A DNA stretch of 64,000 nt, taken from contig NZ_SOFH01000020.1 in NCBI RefSeq assembly GCF_004402495.1, forward strand, positions 1 through 64,000. Direction: 5' to 3'. The notes beneath the pieces were generated by a model that saw only the letters and a program-made list of their open reading frames with translations, was not told the origin of the DNA and ran no database searches. The number at the start of each line of letters is the position of its first letter. The first letter of the stretch is position 1. This DNA is from Cryobacterium sp. HLT2-28. GTDB taxonomy: Bacteria > Actinomycetota > Actinomycetes > Actinomycetales > Microbacteriaceae. Shown piece by piece: positions 28,817 to 36,554 of this stretch. The position numbers and the translations under genes were made by a program.

Positions 28817-29625
28817 GGGCCTTCGCGCTCCACCTCGGCTTCGAGTTCCGGATCGGCATCCGCAACAAAACCCTGATGCTGATGAACTACCTGTTCCCCC
28901 TCGGCTGCTACGTGCTGTTCGGGTCGCTGCTCGGCCAGGTCAACCCAGGGTTCCTGGCCATCATCGTGCCGGCGATGTCGGTCTTCGCGATCATGAGCGG
29001 GGCGCTCCTCGGGATGCCGGACACCCTGGTCAGCGCGCGCAACGCGGGCATCTTCCGCTCCTACAAGATCAACGGTGTGCCCGCACTGTCGCTGCTGGTG
29101 ATCCCCGTGCTCACCAGTATGATGCACGCGCTGGTCGTGGCCCTGGTGATCGCGGCGACCGCACCGGCCCTGTTCGGCGGCGAGTCGCCCCGCAACTGGG
29201 CGGGCTTCCTCCTCGTGTTCGCCGCGGCGGCCTTCGCGCTGGCGGGAGCGGGCGCGCTGATCGGGGTCGTGTCGGCGAACACGAGGATGACCGTGCTTTT
29301 GTCCCAACTGGTCTTCATCCCATCGATGATCCTCGGCGGGCTCATGCTGCCGGTCAGCATCCTTCCCGACACCCTGGCCCGGGTCTCACGCATTCTCCCG
29401 ACGGGCTACGCGATGGACGCGTTCGCCGGCCTGGCGATGGGTCAGGACGCCGTCGGGGCCTGGCTGTCCCTGGCCATCCTGCTCGCGGCAGGCGCGATCG
29501 CCTTCGGCCTGGCCGCCTTGCTCTTCGGCTGGGACCCGAAGAACACCACCCGCCGCGCGCATCCGGCCTGGGCGGTCCTCGCCCTGATCCCCTACGCGGC
29601 CGGTCTGGTGCTGTACTCGGTCTGA
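28813..29625 (+). CDS. ABC-2 type transporter permease
   Basis: Membrane partner of the preceding ATPase, 270 residues with about six predicted membrane helices and the family segment ILGGLMLPVSILPDTLARVSR plus LPTGYAMDAF near the C-terminus. The start ATG 28813 is inside the ATPase stop (ATGA), so the two are translationally coupled. There is no nearby resistance or biosynthesis gene to indicate the substrate. It converges on the PrmC-like gene with a 13-bp gap. Confidence 0.9.
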   Translation: MRAFALHLGFEFRIGIRNKTLMLMNYLFPLGCYVLFGSLLGQVNPGFLAIIVPAMSVFAIMSGALLGMPDTLVSARNAGIFRSYKINGVPALSLLVIPVLTSMMHALVVALVIAATAPALFGGESPRNWAGFLLVFAAAAFALAGAGALIGVVSANTRMTVLLSQLVFIPSMILGGLMLPVSILPDTLARVSRILPTGYAMDAFAGLAMGQDAVGAWLSLAILLAAGAIAFGLAALLFGWDPKNTTRRAHPAWAVLALIPYAAGLVLYSV

Positions 29626-29638
29626 CCCGGCCGGAGGG

Positions 29639-30439
29639 TCACCGCACGGTGCCGATGGCGACCGTGGCGCCCAGGGCCGCCGAGGTCACGACCCGAGCGG
29701 CGAACCCGGCCCGGTCGAGGATGGCGGCCGTTCCCGGGGCCTGCGCGCGGCTGGTCTCGATGAGCAGCAGGCCACCGGCCGCCAGCCAGTCCGTTGCGCC
29801 TTCGGCCACCCGGCGATGCACCTCGAGTCCGTCGGCGCCACCGTCCAGGGCAGTGCGGGTCTCGTGCAGTCGCGCCTCCCGCGGCATCGTGTCGATGGCC
29901 GAGGTGGGCACATAGGGCGCGTTGACGACCAGGAGGTGCACTGTCCCCTTGATGTCCGGGGGTAACGCGTCGAAGAGGTCGCCCTCGAACACCCGGTCCG
30001 CGCCGAGGTTGCGCCGGGCGCAGCGGACGGCGACCGGGTCGACGTCGGCCGCGTAGAGTCGGGCCTCGGGATGGGCGGCGGCCACGGCCATCCCCACCGC
30101 GCCGGAGCCGCAGCACAGGTCGACGACGGTGGATCCGGGGCCGCAACGTTTGACGCCCTCCCGCACCAGAAGGCCGGTGCGGCGGCGCGGCACGAACACC
30201 CCGGGTTCGACCGCGACACGCAGTCCGCAGAACTCGGCCCAGCCCAGGATGTACTCGAGCGGTTCACCGGCAGCCCGGCGCTCGACCATCGCGTCAGCCT
30301 CGCCCGTCGTGCGCGCGGCGGCCCGGATCAGACGGGCCTCGTCCTCGGCGAACACGCAACCGGCCGCCCGCAGCCGGGCGACGATGAGGGCGGAGGAGCC
30401 TGGTGACGCCACGGACTCAGACTGCCAGATCAGAGGCAC
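29639..30439 (-). CDS. Putative protein N5-glutamine methyltransferase (PrmC-related)
   Basis: SAM-dependent methyltransferase related to HemK/PrmC, 266 residues. The SAM-binding motif I is VDLCCGSGAVG (106-116), followed by ADVDP. The catalytic NPPY of true PrmC is NAPY here (173-176), the form seen in the actinobacterial PrmC-related subfamily. A housekeeping prmC near prfA is expected elsewhere, so this probably has another protein target. It follows the zinc-ribbon hypothetical by 10 bp. Confidence 0.85.
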   Translation of the reverse strand: MPLIWQSESVASPGSSALIVARLRAAGCVFAEDEARLIRAAARTTGEADAMVERRAAGEPLEYILGWAEFCGLRVAVEPGVFVPRRRTGLLVREGVKRCGPGSTVVDLCCGSGAVGMAVAAAHPEARLYAADVDPVAVRCARRNLGADRVFEGDLFDALPPDIKGTVHLLVVNAPYVPTSAIDTMPREARLHETRTALDGGADGLEVHRRVAEGATDWLAAGGLLLIETSRAQAPGTAAILDRAGFAARVVTSAALGATVAIGTVR

Positions 30440-30449
30440 GGTTCGCGAG

Positions 30450-31007
30450 TCACCACGGGTACGGCCGGGGGATGTCGTCCGCGTCGACGTAGTGGATGCC
30501 TCCCTCCGGGTCGAGCGGCAGTCCGGAGGCGGAATCGCGGCAGGACGCCTCCCAGACCTCCTGCCCGGACAGGGCGTGGATCTCCCCGTTCGTCACGACC
30601 CAGCCGCGCACGGCCTGGTAGGGGACGCCGCCCTCCGGCGACAGGTAGCGGGGGCCCATCTCGACGGTGTGGAGCATGAGGCTGAATGTGTCGGCGGCGC
30701 TGATCCGGCAGGTGACGTATTCGAGCAGTTCCGAGTATCCGATGCTCGGGGTGGTGCGGCCCGTGGGATCCGTGTGGAACCTCGTGTGGCCGATCGCGTC
30801 CGCGGAGACGGTCAGCTCGTGGTTGCCGTTCCCGTGGCGCTTGCCGACGAGGGCCGCGACCAGATGCTTCTGGTTGTCGTGGCGCACGGTGGTCTGGGAG
30901 CAGCCCGTGCAGTCCAGGAGGTAGAGCGGCACTGTGGCCTGGAGCTCATGGGCGGGATTCGGGGCGAGGGTCGCGTTCGAATGGCAATAAGGGCAGGTAA
31001 TGTGCAT
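30450..31007 (-). CDS. Hypothetical protein with N-terminal zinc-ribbon-like cysteines
   Basis: I do not recognise the family. The 185-residue protein begins MHITCPYCHSN and has CTGC about 30 residues later, a CxxC...CxxC pattern suited to one zinc ion. The remaining ~145 residues are mixed alpha/beta with no membrane segment or known catalytic motif. AAGGGGGA precedes ATG 31007. The 10-bp gap to the PrmC-like methyltransferase suggests co-expression and possibly a substrate or partner relationship; this is inference only. Confidence 0.7.
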   Translation of the reverse strand: MHITCPYCHSNATLAPNPAHELQATVPLYLLDCTGCSQTTVRHDNQKHLVAALVGKRHGNGNHELTVSADAIGHTRFHTDPTGRTTPSIGYSELLEYVTCRISAADTFSLMLHTVEMGPRYLSPEGGVPYQAVRGWVVTNGEIHALSGQEVWEASCRDSASGLPLDPEGGIHYVDADDIPRPYPW

Positions 31008-31230
31008 GGCTGGATCCCCCTTGCTGGGGCAGCTCCTCCATCCCGATCATGCAGGATCGTCTGCCGGGCGACCGAGGTCGTCTGCCGTCAAGTTAGCAGT
31101 TGTCCCGGCCTGCCGCAGTCGGCATGAAGGGGGACAGTTGCCGGTCTGGCCGTGAGCGCCCCGGGGTTCAGAGAATGGCCGGCATCGGAGGCGTGCACCG
31201 CACGAAGGCTCGTTCGCCTAGTCTCGAGGC

Positions 31231-31851
31231 ATGGTCAGGACGATGATGCGCGGTGCCGGGCTGCTGCTGGCGGTCATCGTGGTCGGGGCTCTCGGTCTGC
31301 TGGCGTTCCAGCCGGGCGGTCCGCTGGAAGCGCTTCTGGACGCCAGCGACTCCGGCACGACGGTCGCGCCCTCCGTCCAGTCCGACGCGGCCGGCACGGC
31401 GCCAGGTGGTGTGCCGCCGCGCCCGTCCGACGCGGTGGCGATGACGGTCGAGCACGTGCACGACGGGGACACGCTGTTCCTCCGCACGGACCAGCCCAAT
31501 GCCCTCGTTCCGTTGACGGATGCCGTCAAGGTGCGCCTGATCGGGATCGACACCCCGGAGGTCGGCGACGGCGCCGAATGCTACGGCGACGAGGCCACCC
31601 TGGCGCTGCGCACCCTGGTGCCCGACGGGAGCACGGTGTGGATCACCGCGGACCGCGAGCCGACCGACCGGTTCGGCCGCAGCCTGTTCTACCTGTGGAG
31701 TGACGACGGACGGTTCGTCAACTACGAGCTCGTCGAGGGCGGGGCCGCCGAATCCCTGGTCATCCCACCGAACGACGCCTACTATCCCCTGCTGCGGGCC
31801 GCGGAGGATGCCGCCACGGCGGCGGGATCCGGCAGGTGGGGCGCCTGCTGA
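31231..31851 (+). CDS. Secreted or membrane-anchored thermonuclease (SNase-like)
   Basis: Staphylococcal-nuclease-fold nuclease, 206 residues. A hydrophobic stretch at residues 9-26 is a signal peptide or membrane anchor, followed by a Ser/Thr/Ala/Pro linker. The SNase domain (~68-206) has VRLIGIDTPE, ADREPTDRFGRSLFYLW and VNYELVEGGAA, giving the metal-binding Asp and catalytic Arg/Glu positions. It is alone on its strand; ATG 31231 lacks a strong ribosome-binding site. Probably digests extracellular nucleic acid. Confidence 0.88.
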   Translation: MVRTMMRGAGLLLAVIVVGALGLLAFQPGGPLEALLDASDSGTTVAPSVQSDAAGTAPGGVPPRPSDAVAMTVEHVHDGDTLFLRTDQPNALVPLTDAVKVRLIGIDTPEVGDGAECYGDEATLALRTLVPDGSTVWITADREPTDRFGRSLFYLWSDDGRFVNYELVEGGAAESLVIPPNDAYYPLLRAAEDAATAAGSGRWGAC

Positions 31852-31855
31852 GACT

Positions 31856-32830
31856 TCAGGCGAACGCGTTGATGCCGGTGAGACGCGCGGAGTAGGCCCA
31901 GAGCCAGGCCGCGGCATCCGGATCGATGGCGTGGGCGTTCACCCCGGACACCCGGGCGTCCGGGCCGTCCGGCACGGTCGCTTCGGCGATGTCGCAGTCC
32001 TCGCAGTAGACCCCGCCCCGGCCGGCGAGGAGGGGCGAGGTCGCAGCCCAGGTCGAGGTCGCCGCCCCCTGCGCCGGCGACTTGAACCGCGGGTTGACGA
32101 CGCCGTCCTCGGTGATCCAGCCCGACGCGACCATCTCCGCCCGGGGCAGATGGCGCTGGAGGTCCGTCATGATGCCGCCGGGGTGCACGGCGAACGCCCG
32201 CACACCCTGCGGGGCGCCGAGCAGGTCGAGCTGGACCGCGAACAGGCTGTTGGCCGTCTTGGCCTGGCCGTACGCCACCCACTTGTCGTAGCCGGCGCGA
32301 AACTGCGGGTCGTCGAACCGGATGCCGGACAGCTTGTGACCCGTCGACGAGAGCGCGACGACCCTGGCCCCGCCGTGTGCGGCGAGCGCGGGCCAGAGCA
32401 GGTTGGTGAGCGCGTAGTGGCCCAGGTGATTGGTGGCGAACTGCGATTCCCAGCCGTCACCGACCCTGGCCTCGGGGGCCGCCATGATGGCCGCGTTGTT
32501 GATCAGGATGTCGACGCTGCGACCCGTCGCCAGGAATCGGTCGGCGAAGGCGCGCACGCTCGCCAGGTCGGCGAGGTCGAGCTCCTCGACGGCGACGGCG
32601 CCCAGACCTCGCGCGTCCAGGGCTGCCCGGGCCACGTCGGGTCGGCGAGCGGGAACGGTCACGCGCGCTCCCGCGCCGACGAGGGCGTCGACCGTCTCGA
32701 TGCCGAGGCCGGAGTAGCCACCGGTGACGATCGCGGTGCGACCGGCCAGGTCGATCCCGTCAAGGACCTCTGCCGCGGTGGAGCCCGGCCCGAAACCGGA
32801 GTGGAGACTGTGTTGCGCTGTGTTCGTCAT
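31856..32830 (-). CDS. Short-chain dehydrogenase/reductase
   Basis: NAD(P)-dependent oxidoreductase of the extended SDR type, 324 residues. Cofactor motif TGGYSGLG (36-43), NNAA segment in DILINNAAIM, catalytic Ser in ALSSTGHK and YGQAK (YxxxK). It resembles WWOX/retinol-dehydrogenase-like SDRs; the substrate is unknown. It lies 70 bp downstream of apt, and the gap is filled mostly by a 5-bp microsatellite. It converges on the SNase gene with a four-base gap. Confidence 0.88.
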   Translation of the reverse strand: MTNTAQHSLHSGFGPGSTAAEVLDGIDLAGRTAIVTGGYSGLGIETVDALVGAGARVTVPARRPDVARAALDARGLGAVAVEELDLADLASVRAFADRFLATGRSVDILINNAAIMAAPEARVGDGWESQFATNHLGHYALTNLLWPALAAHGGARVVALSSTGHKLSGIRFDDPQFRAGYDKWVAYGQAKTANSLFAVQLDLLGAPQGVRAFAVHPGGIMTDLQRHLPRAEMVASGWITEDGVVNPRFKSPAQGAATSTWAATSPLLAGRGGVYCEDCDIAEATVPDGPDARVSGVNAHAIDPDAAAWLWAYSARLTGINAFA

Positions 32831-32861
32831 CCCTCCAGCGTATCCACGACGGCGGGACGGG

Positions 32862-32904
32862 CAGGTCAGGTCAGGTCAGGTCAGGTCAGGTCAGGTCAGG
32901 TCAG
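32862..32904. repeat. Microsatellite (CAGGT)n, about 8.5 copies
   Basis: A perfect 5-bp repeat of 43 bp spans the apt stop codon (32901-32903) and most of the apt-SDR gap. Changes in copy number would fall after the apt stop and so change only the spacing to the SDR gene. Confidence 0.95.
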
Positions 32905-33428
32905 AGAGCCACGATGGCATGCACCGCGGCGTCGCCGAGGCGGCCGCGGCCCGCGAGCTCGGTGAGCTCGAGCACCACGCCCACGCCGGCCAGGGCGTAG
33001 CCGGCGCGCTCGATCAGACGGGAGGTCGCGGCGATCGTGCCGCCCGTGGCCAGCACGTCGTCCAGGACGAGCACCCGGGACCCGGCAGCGAGCTGGCCGA
33101 TTTCGAGTTCGAGGCAGGCCGAACCGTATTCCAGGTCGTATTCCTCGCTCAGGACGGCGCCGGGAAGTTTGCCGCCCTTGCGCACGGCGAGCACCGCGAC
33201 GTCGGCCGCGTAGCCGACGGCCGCGGCGAGCAGGAAGCCGCGCGCCTCGATGCCGGCGACGGCGTCGAACTCCCCCGCGAACCGGCCGGCGAGCTCATCG
33301 ATGAGGGCGCGGAATGCGGCCGCATCGGCGAAGACGGGGTTCAGGTCGCGGAACAGGATGCCCGGCTGGGGGAAGTCCGGGTAGGAGGCGAGGAGGGTGG
33401 TGACATGGGTTGCTGCGGGAGTCGGCAC
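32901..33428 (-). CDS. apt: Adenine phosphoribosyltransferase
   Basis: Purine salvage: adenine plus PRPP to AMP. The 175-residue length is normal. Motifs: PDFPQPGILFRDLNPVF near the N-terminus, AGIEARGF, and the PRPP-binding loop VLVLDDVLATGGT. The start is GTG 33428. Its stop codon lies inside a CAGGT microsatellite. In many bacteria apt lies next to secDF and relA; that context is absent here. Confidence 0.95.
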   Translation of the reverse strand: MPTPAATHVTTLLASYPDFPQPGILFRDLNPVFADAAAFRALIDELAGRFAGEFDAVAGIEARGFLLAAAVGYAADVAVLAVRKGGKLPGAVLSEEYDLEYGSACLELEIGQLAAGSRVLVLDDVLATGGTIAATSRLIERAGYALAGVGVVLELTELAGRGRLGDAAVHAIVAL

Positions 33429-33456
33429 TGATCCAGCGTAGGCGATGCCGTTCAGG

Positions 33457-34002
33457 CTAGTGCGGCCGCGCGGGCGAGGAGGACTCGTCCGGCGTCATCG
33501 CTGCGCCCAGCTCCCGCAGGAATCCGATCACGGCACGCCGGTCGGCGACGCTCAACTCGTCCGCGACGTCGATCATCCGCTGGTGCACCCCACCCAGCGC
33601 CCGCTTGACCTCCCGGTGGGCGCGCGGGCTCACGTGCACGACCTGGGCTCGCCGATCGACGGCGTGCGGTTCCCGGCTGATGTGACCGGAGCTTGCCAGC
33701 CTGGACAGAAGTTTGGCCGTGGCAGCCGAGGTGATCCCGAGGCGGGCGCTCAGCTCGGTCGGGCCGATCGACTCCCCCGCGCGCTCGGCCCTGATCAGGT
33801 GGCGAATGGCGAGCAGGTCCGTTTCGTTGATGGCGAGCGCGGCCTGCGTGCGGCGACGCATGGAGGCATCCGTTCCGCGGAATTCGCGAACCGCCTTCAA
33901 CACCGCGCCGGCGCTGTCGGGGCCGTCACCGTGCATGCCGTCCCAATAGGGGCCCGGCGGTGGCGAGGCGTCCGGCGCTGGCGAGGCTGCTGGTGATGAC
34001 AT
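33457..34002 (-). CDS. crtR: MarR-family regulator, CrtR-like
   Basis: 181-residue winged-helix repressor: the DNA-binding core is at about residues 65-130 (IGPTELSARLGITSAATAKLLSRLASSGHI, then the wing with DRRAQVV). It is divergent from idi-crt across an 83-bp gap rich in palindromes. In Corynebacterium glutamicum the MarR-type CrtR occupies the equivalent place and represses the crt operon in response to isoprenoid diphosphates; the same role here is inference from position. The N-terminal ~35 residues are Pro/Ala/Ser-rich. Confidence 0.8.
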   Translation of the reverse strand: MSSPAASPAPDASPPPGPYWDGMHGDGPDSAGAVLKAVREFRGTDASMRRRTQAALAINETDLLAIRHLIRAERAGESIGPTELSARLGITSAATAKLLSRLASSGHISREPHAVDRRAQVVHVSPRAHREVKRALGGVHQRMIDVADELSVADRRAVIGFLRELGAAMTPDESSSPARPH

Positions 34003-34010
34003 TCCCCCAT

Positions 34011-34040
34011 GCTAGCCTCACAACTAGCTAACCTAGTTAG
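34011..34040. promoter_or_regulatory. Overlapping palindromes, candidate CrtR operator
   Basis: Three nested inverted repeats lie between the MarR gene and idi: GCTAG-N8-CTAGC (34011-34028), AACTAG-N5-CTAGTT (34022-34038) and CTAAC-CTA-GTTAG (34028-34040). MarR proteins bind such 13-18 bp palindromes. Binding here would control both divergent units. Confidence 0.6.
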
Positions 34041-34085
34041 ATACTTTTCCGAGTATCGTGGATCCAAGGACAGAAAGGGGCGGTC

Positions 34086-34625
34086 ATGGCGCAGATCGAA
34101 CTGCTCGCGGAACAGGTTGTGCTCGTGGATGAGACCGGATCAGCCATCGGAACGGCCCCGAAGAGCACCATCCACGGCCCCGACACCCCCCTCCACCTTG
34201 CGTTCTCCTGCTACGTGCTGAATCCGCTCGGACAGGTGCTCATCACCCGCCGGGCCCTGGCCAAGAAGACCTGGCCCGGAGTGTGGACCAATTCGTTCTG
34301 CGGACACCCGCTCCCCCATGAATCGATACCCGACGCCATCGACCGCCGTGCCCGGTTCGAACTCGGCCTCGACCTCGACGACGTGACGGTGACCCTCCCC
34401 GATTTCCGCTACCGCGCGGTGGACAGCAGCGGAATCGTCGAAAACGAGATCTGCCCGGTCTACCTCGCCACCGCCAGCGGGGACCCGATTCCGAACCCCG
34501 ACGAGGTCGTGGAGTTCGCCTGGGTCGACCCGGCCACGCTCCGCCGCTCGGTCCTGGACCTGCCGTGGGCGTTCAGCCCCTGGCTGGGACTTCAATTGAA
34601 GGAGCTGACCGGCTTTGCTACCTGA
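34086..34625 (+). CDS. idi: Isopentenyl-diphosphate delta-isomerase, type I
   Basis: Interconverts IPP and DMAPP, supplying the starter for GGPP. The 179-residue Nudix-fold enzyme has the catalytic Cys in SFCGHPLP, the RRARFELG variant of the Nudix helix and the Glu in ENEICPVY. GAAAGGGG precedes ATG 34086. It is the first gene of the carotenoid operon and overlaps crtE by 11 bases. Confidence 0.93.
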   Translation: MAQIELLAEQVVLVDETGSAIGTAPKSTIHGPDTPLHLAFSCYVLNPLGQVLITRRALAKKTWPGVWTNSFCGHPLPHESIPDAIDRRARFELGLDLDDVTVTLPDFRYRAVDSSGIVENEICPVYLATASGDPIPNPDEVVEFAWVDPATLRRSVLDLPWAFSPWLGLQLKELTGFAT

Positions 34626-35664
34626 CATCGCGACCATCGGGGTCGGCACGGAACTGGAACGATTCTTCGCCGCGTCCCGGCTGCGTGCAAGTGACTACGG
34701 CGAGCACTACGTCGCGCTCTGGGACTGCCTGGAACAGGCCAGCACCGGAGGAAAACGGGTGCGACCCGCGCTCGTCCTGGCCGCGTTCACCGGACTCGGC
34801 GGCACCGACCTCAGCCTCGCCACACCGGTCGCGGTGAGCTTCGAACTGCTGCACACCGCCTTCGTCATCCACGACGACGTGATCGACCGCGACCTGGCCC
34901 GGCGCGGCGTGGCCAACATCGCCGGCCGGTTCACCGAACGGGCGCTCGCCCACGGGGCAGTGAGCACCCAGGCGGACACCTGGGCCGCCACCGCCGCCAT
35001 CCTCGCCGGCGACCTTGCCCTCAGTGAGGCCCATCGGGCCCTGGCGATGCTGCCGGTCGAACGGGAACTCCGCGGCCGGCTGCTCGACCTGCTCGACCGC
35101 GCCGTGTTCGTCAGCGCCGCGGGCGAACTGGCCGACGTGACGAACACGACGTCGAAGCAACCGCTGTCGGTCGAACAGGTGGTCTTCACCCTCGAGCAGA
35201 AGACGGCCGTGTACTCGTTCGAGGCCCCGCTGCAGGCCGGGGCCGTCCTGGCCGGCGCGTCGACGGAGGCAATCAGCGTGCTGGGGCAATTCGGCCGGCT
35301 GATCGGCGTGGCCTTCCAGCTGACCGACGACATCCTCGGTGTGTTCGGTGACCCGGCGAAGACGGGCAAGAGCGTGGTCTCCGACCTGCGCGAGGGCAAG
35401 CAGACCGCCCTGACCGCCCACGCCGGCGCGACCGCTGCCTGGCCCGACATCGCGCCGTTCATCGGCAAGGCCGACCTCTCCGAGGAGGAGGCAGCGGAGG
35501 TGAGGCAGCGACTGCGGGACTGCGGGGCGCTCGACGCCGCGGATGCCCTGGCCCGGAGCCACGCCGACCGCGCCGTCGCTGCCCTCGATACCCCGGTCAT
35601 CCCGGAGCCGTTGCGCAGCCACCTCACGACGCTGGCCGGCACGGCCGTGAATCGCACGCGATGA
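34615..35664 (+). CDS. crtE: Polyprenyl synthetase (geranylgeranyl diphosphate synthase)
   Basis: Makes C20 GGPP from IPP and allylic diphosphates. The 349-residue protein has the first Asp-rich motif DDVID (87-91) and the second as TDDILGVFGD (Asp238/239). The start is TTG 34615, inside idi, with AAGGAG at 34599-34604 as a clear ribosome-binding site. The operon position before crtB supports GGPP rather than another chain length. Overlaps crtB by four bases. Confidence 0.92.
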   Translation: MLPDIATIGVGTELERFFAASRLRASDYGEHYVALWDCLEQASTGGKRVRPALVLAAFTGLGGTDLSLATPVAVSFELLHTAFVIHDDVIDRDLARRGVANIAGRFTERALAHGAVSTQADTWAATAAILAGDLALSEAHRALAMLPVERELRGRLLDLLDRAVFVSAAGELADVTNTTSKQPLSVEQVVFTLEQKTAVYSFEAPLQAGAVLAGASTEAISVLGQFGRLIGVAFQLTDDILGVFGDPAKTGKSVVSDLREGKQTALTAHAGATAAWPDIAPFIGKADLSEEEAAEVRQRLRDCGALDAADALARSHADRAVAALDTPVIPEPLRSHLTTLAGTAVNRTR

Positions 35665-36554
35665 GCCGCCGCACCCCCGCACCGAAGACCGAGATCGGCA
35701 TCTACAACCGGGCGGCCCGCGCCAGCTCGGCGACAGTGATCGGCCACTACTCCACTTCTTTCGGCCTGGCGGCCCGCCTGCTGGAACCCCGCGTGCGCAG
35801 CCAGGTCCGCACCATCTACGCCCTGGTGCGGATCGCCGACGAGATCGTCGACGGAGCGGCCAGCCAGGCCGGACTGAGCGTCGATGAGCAGCGGGCGCTG
35901 CTCGACGGCCTCGAACGGGAAACGACCCAGGCCATCACCCGCGGTTTCAGCACCAACCTGGTCGTGCACGCCTTCGCCGCCACTGCACGGGAGACCGGGA
36001 TCGAAACCGGCCTGATCGCGCCGTTCTTCGCCTCGATGCGCCGGGACCTCGACCAGACCCCGTTCGACGCGGTCGGCGTCGCCGAATACATCTACGGTTC
36101 CGCCGAGGTGATCGGGCTGATGTGCCTGCGCTGCTTCATCCAGGACACGCCGCGCACGCAGGCCGACCTCGCCGTGCTGGAGACCGGCGCCCGCAGCCTC
36201 GGCGCCGCGTTCCAGAAGGTGAACTTCCTCCGGGACCTGGCCGCGGACCGGGACGCCCTCGGGCGCAACTACTTCCCCGGAGTGAGCATGCTCACGATGA
36301 CGGACGAGGAGAAGAACGTGCTCCTCGATGACATGGACGCGGACCTCGCCGCGGCCGAACGGGTGCTCCCGATGCTTCCACGGGGAAGCCGGCGCGCCGT
36401 CACCGCGGCCCACGGGCTCTTCGCCCGCCTGTCCACCAAACTGCGGGCAACCCCCGCACGAGAATTGATGAGCGCCCGAGTGCGGGTGCCGGATCCGGAG
36501 AAGATCATGATTGCCCTCGGCGCATCGTTCGGCCCCCAGGCGTGGAAACGATGA
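35661..36554 (+). CDS. crtB: Phytoene synthase
   Basis: Condenses two GGPP to phytoene (C40). The 297-residue squalene/phytoene synthase has the first Asp-rich motif RIADEIVDG and the second NFLRDLAADRDALGRNYFPG. The start ATG overlaps the crtE stop (ATGA), and its end overlaps crtI by four bases, so the chain idi-crtE-crtB-crtI is translationally coupled throughout. Confidence 0.94.
   Translation: MSRRTPAPKTEIGIYNRAARASSATVIGHYSTSFGLAARLLEPRVRSQVRTIYALVRIADEIVDGAASQAGLSVDEQRALLDGLERETTQAITRGFSTNLVVHAFAATARETGIETGLIAPFFASMRRDLDQTPFDAVGVAEYIYGSAEVIGLMCLRCFIQDTPRTQADLAVLETGARSLGAAFQKVNFLRDLAADRDALGRNYFPGVSMLTMTDEEKNVLLDDMDADLAAAERVLPMLPRGSRRAVTAAHGLFARLSTKLRATPARELMSARVRVPDPEKIMIALGASFGPQAWKR

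Noticed and set aside
29639-30439. Housekeeping release-factor methyltransferase PrmC
   Set aside because: NPPY is replaced by NAPY and prfA is not adjacent, which fits the PrmC-related subfamily instead.
34615-35664. crtE as a menaquinone or heptaprenyl synthase
   Set aside because: Translational coupling with idi and crtB in a complete carotenoid operon favours GGPP synthase.
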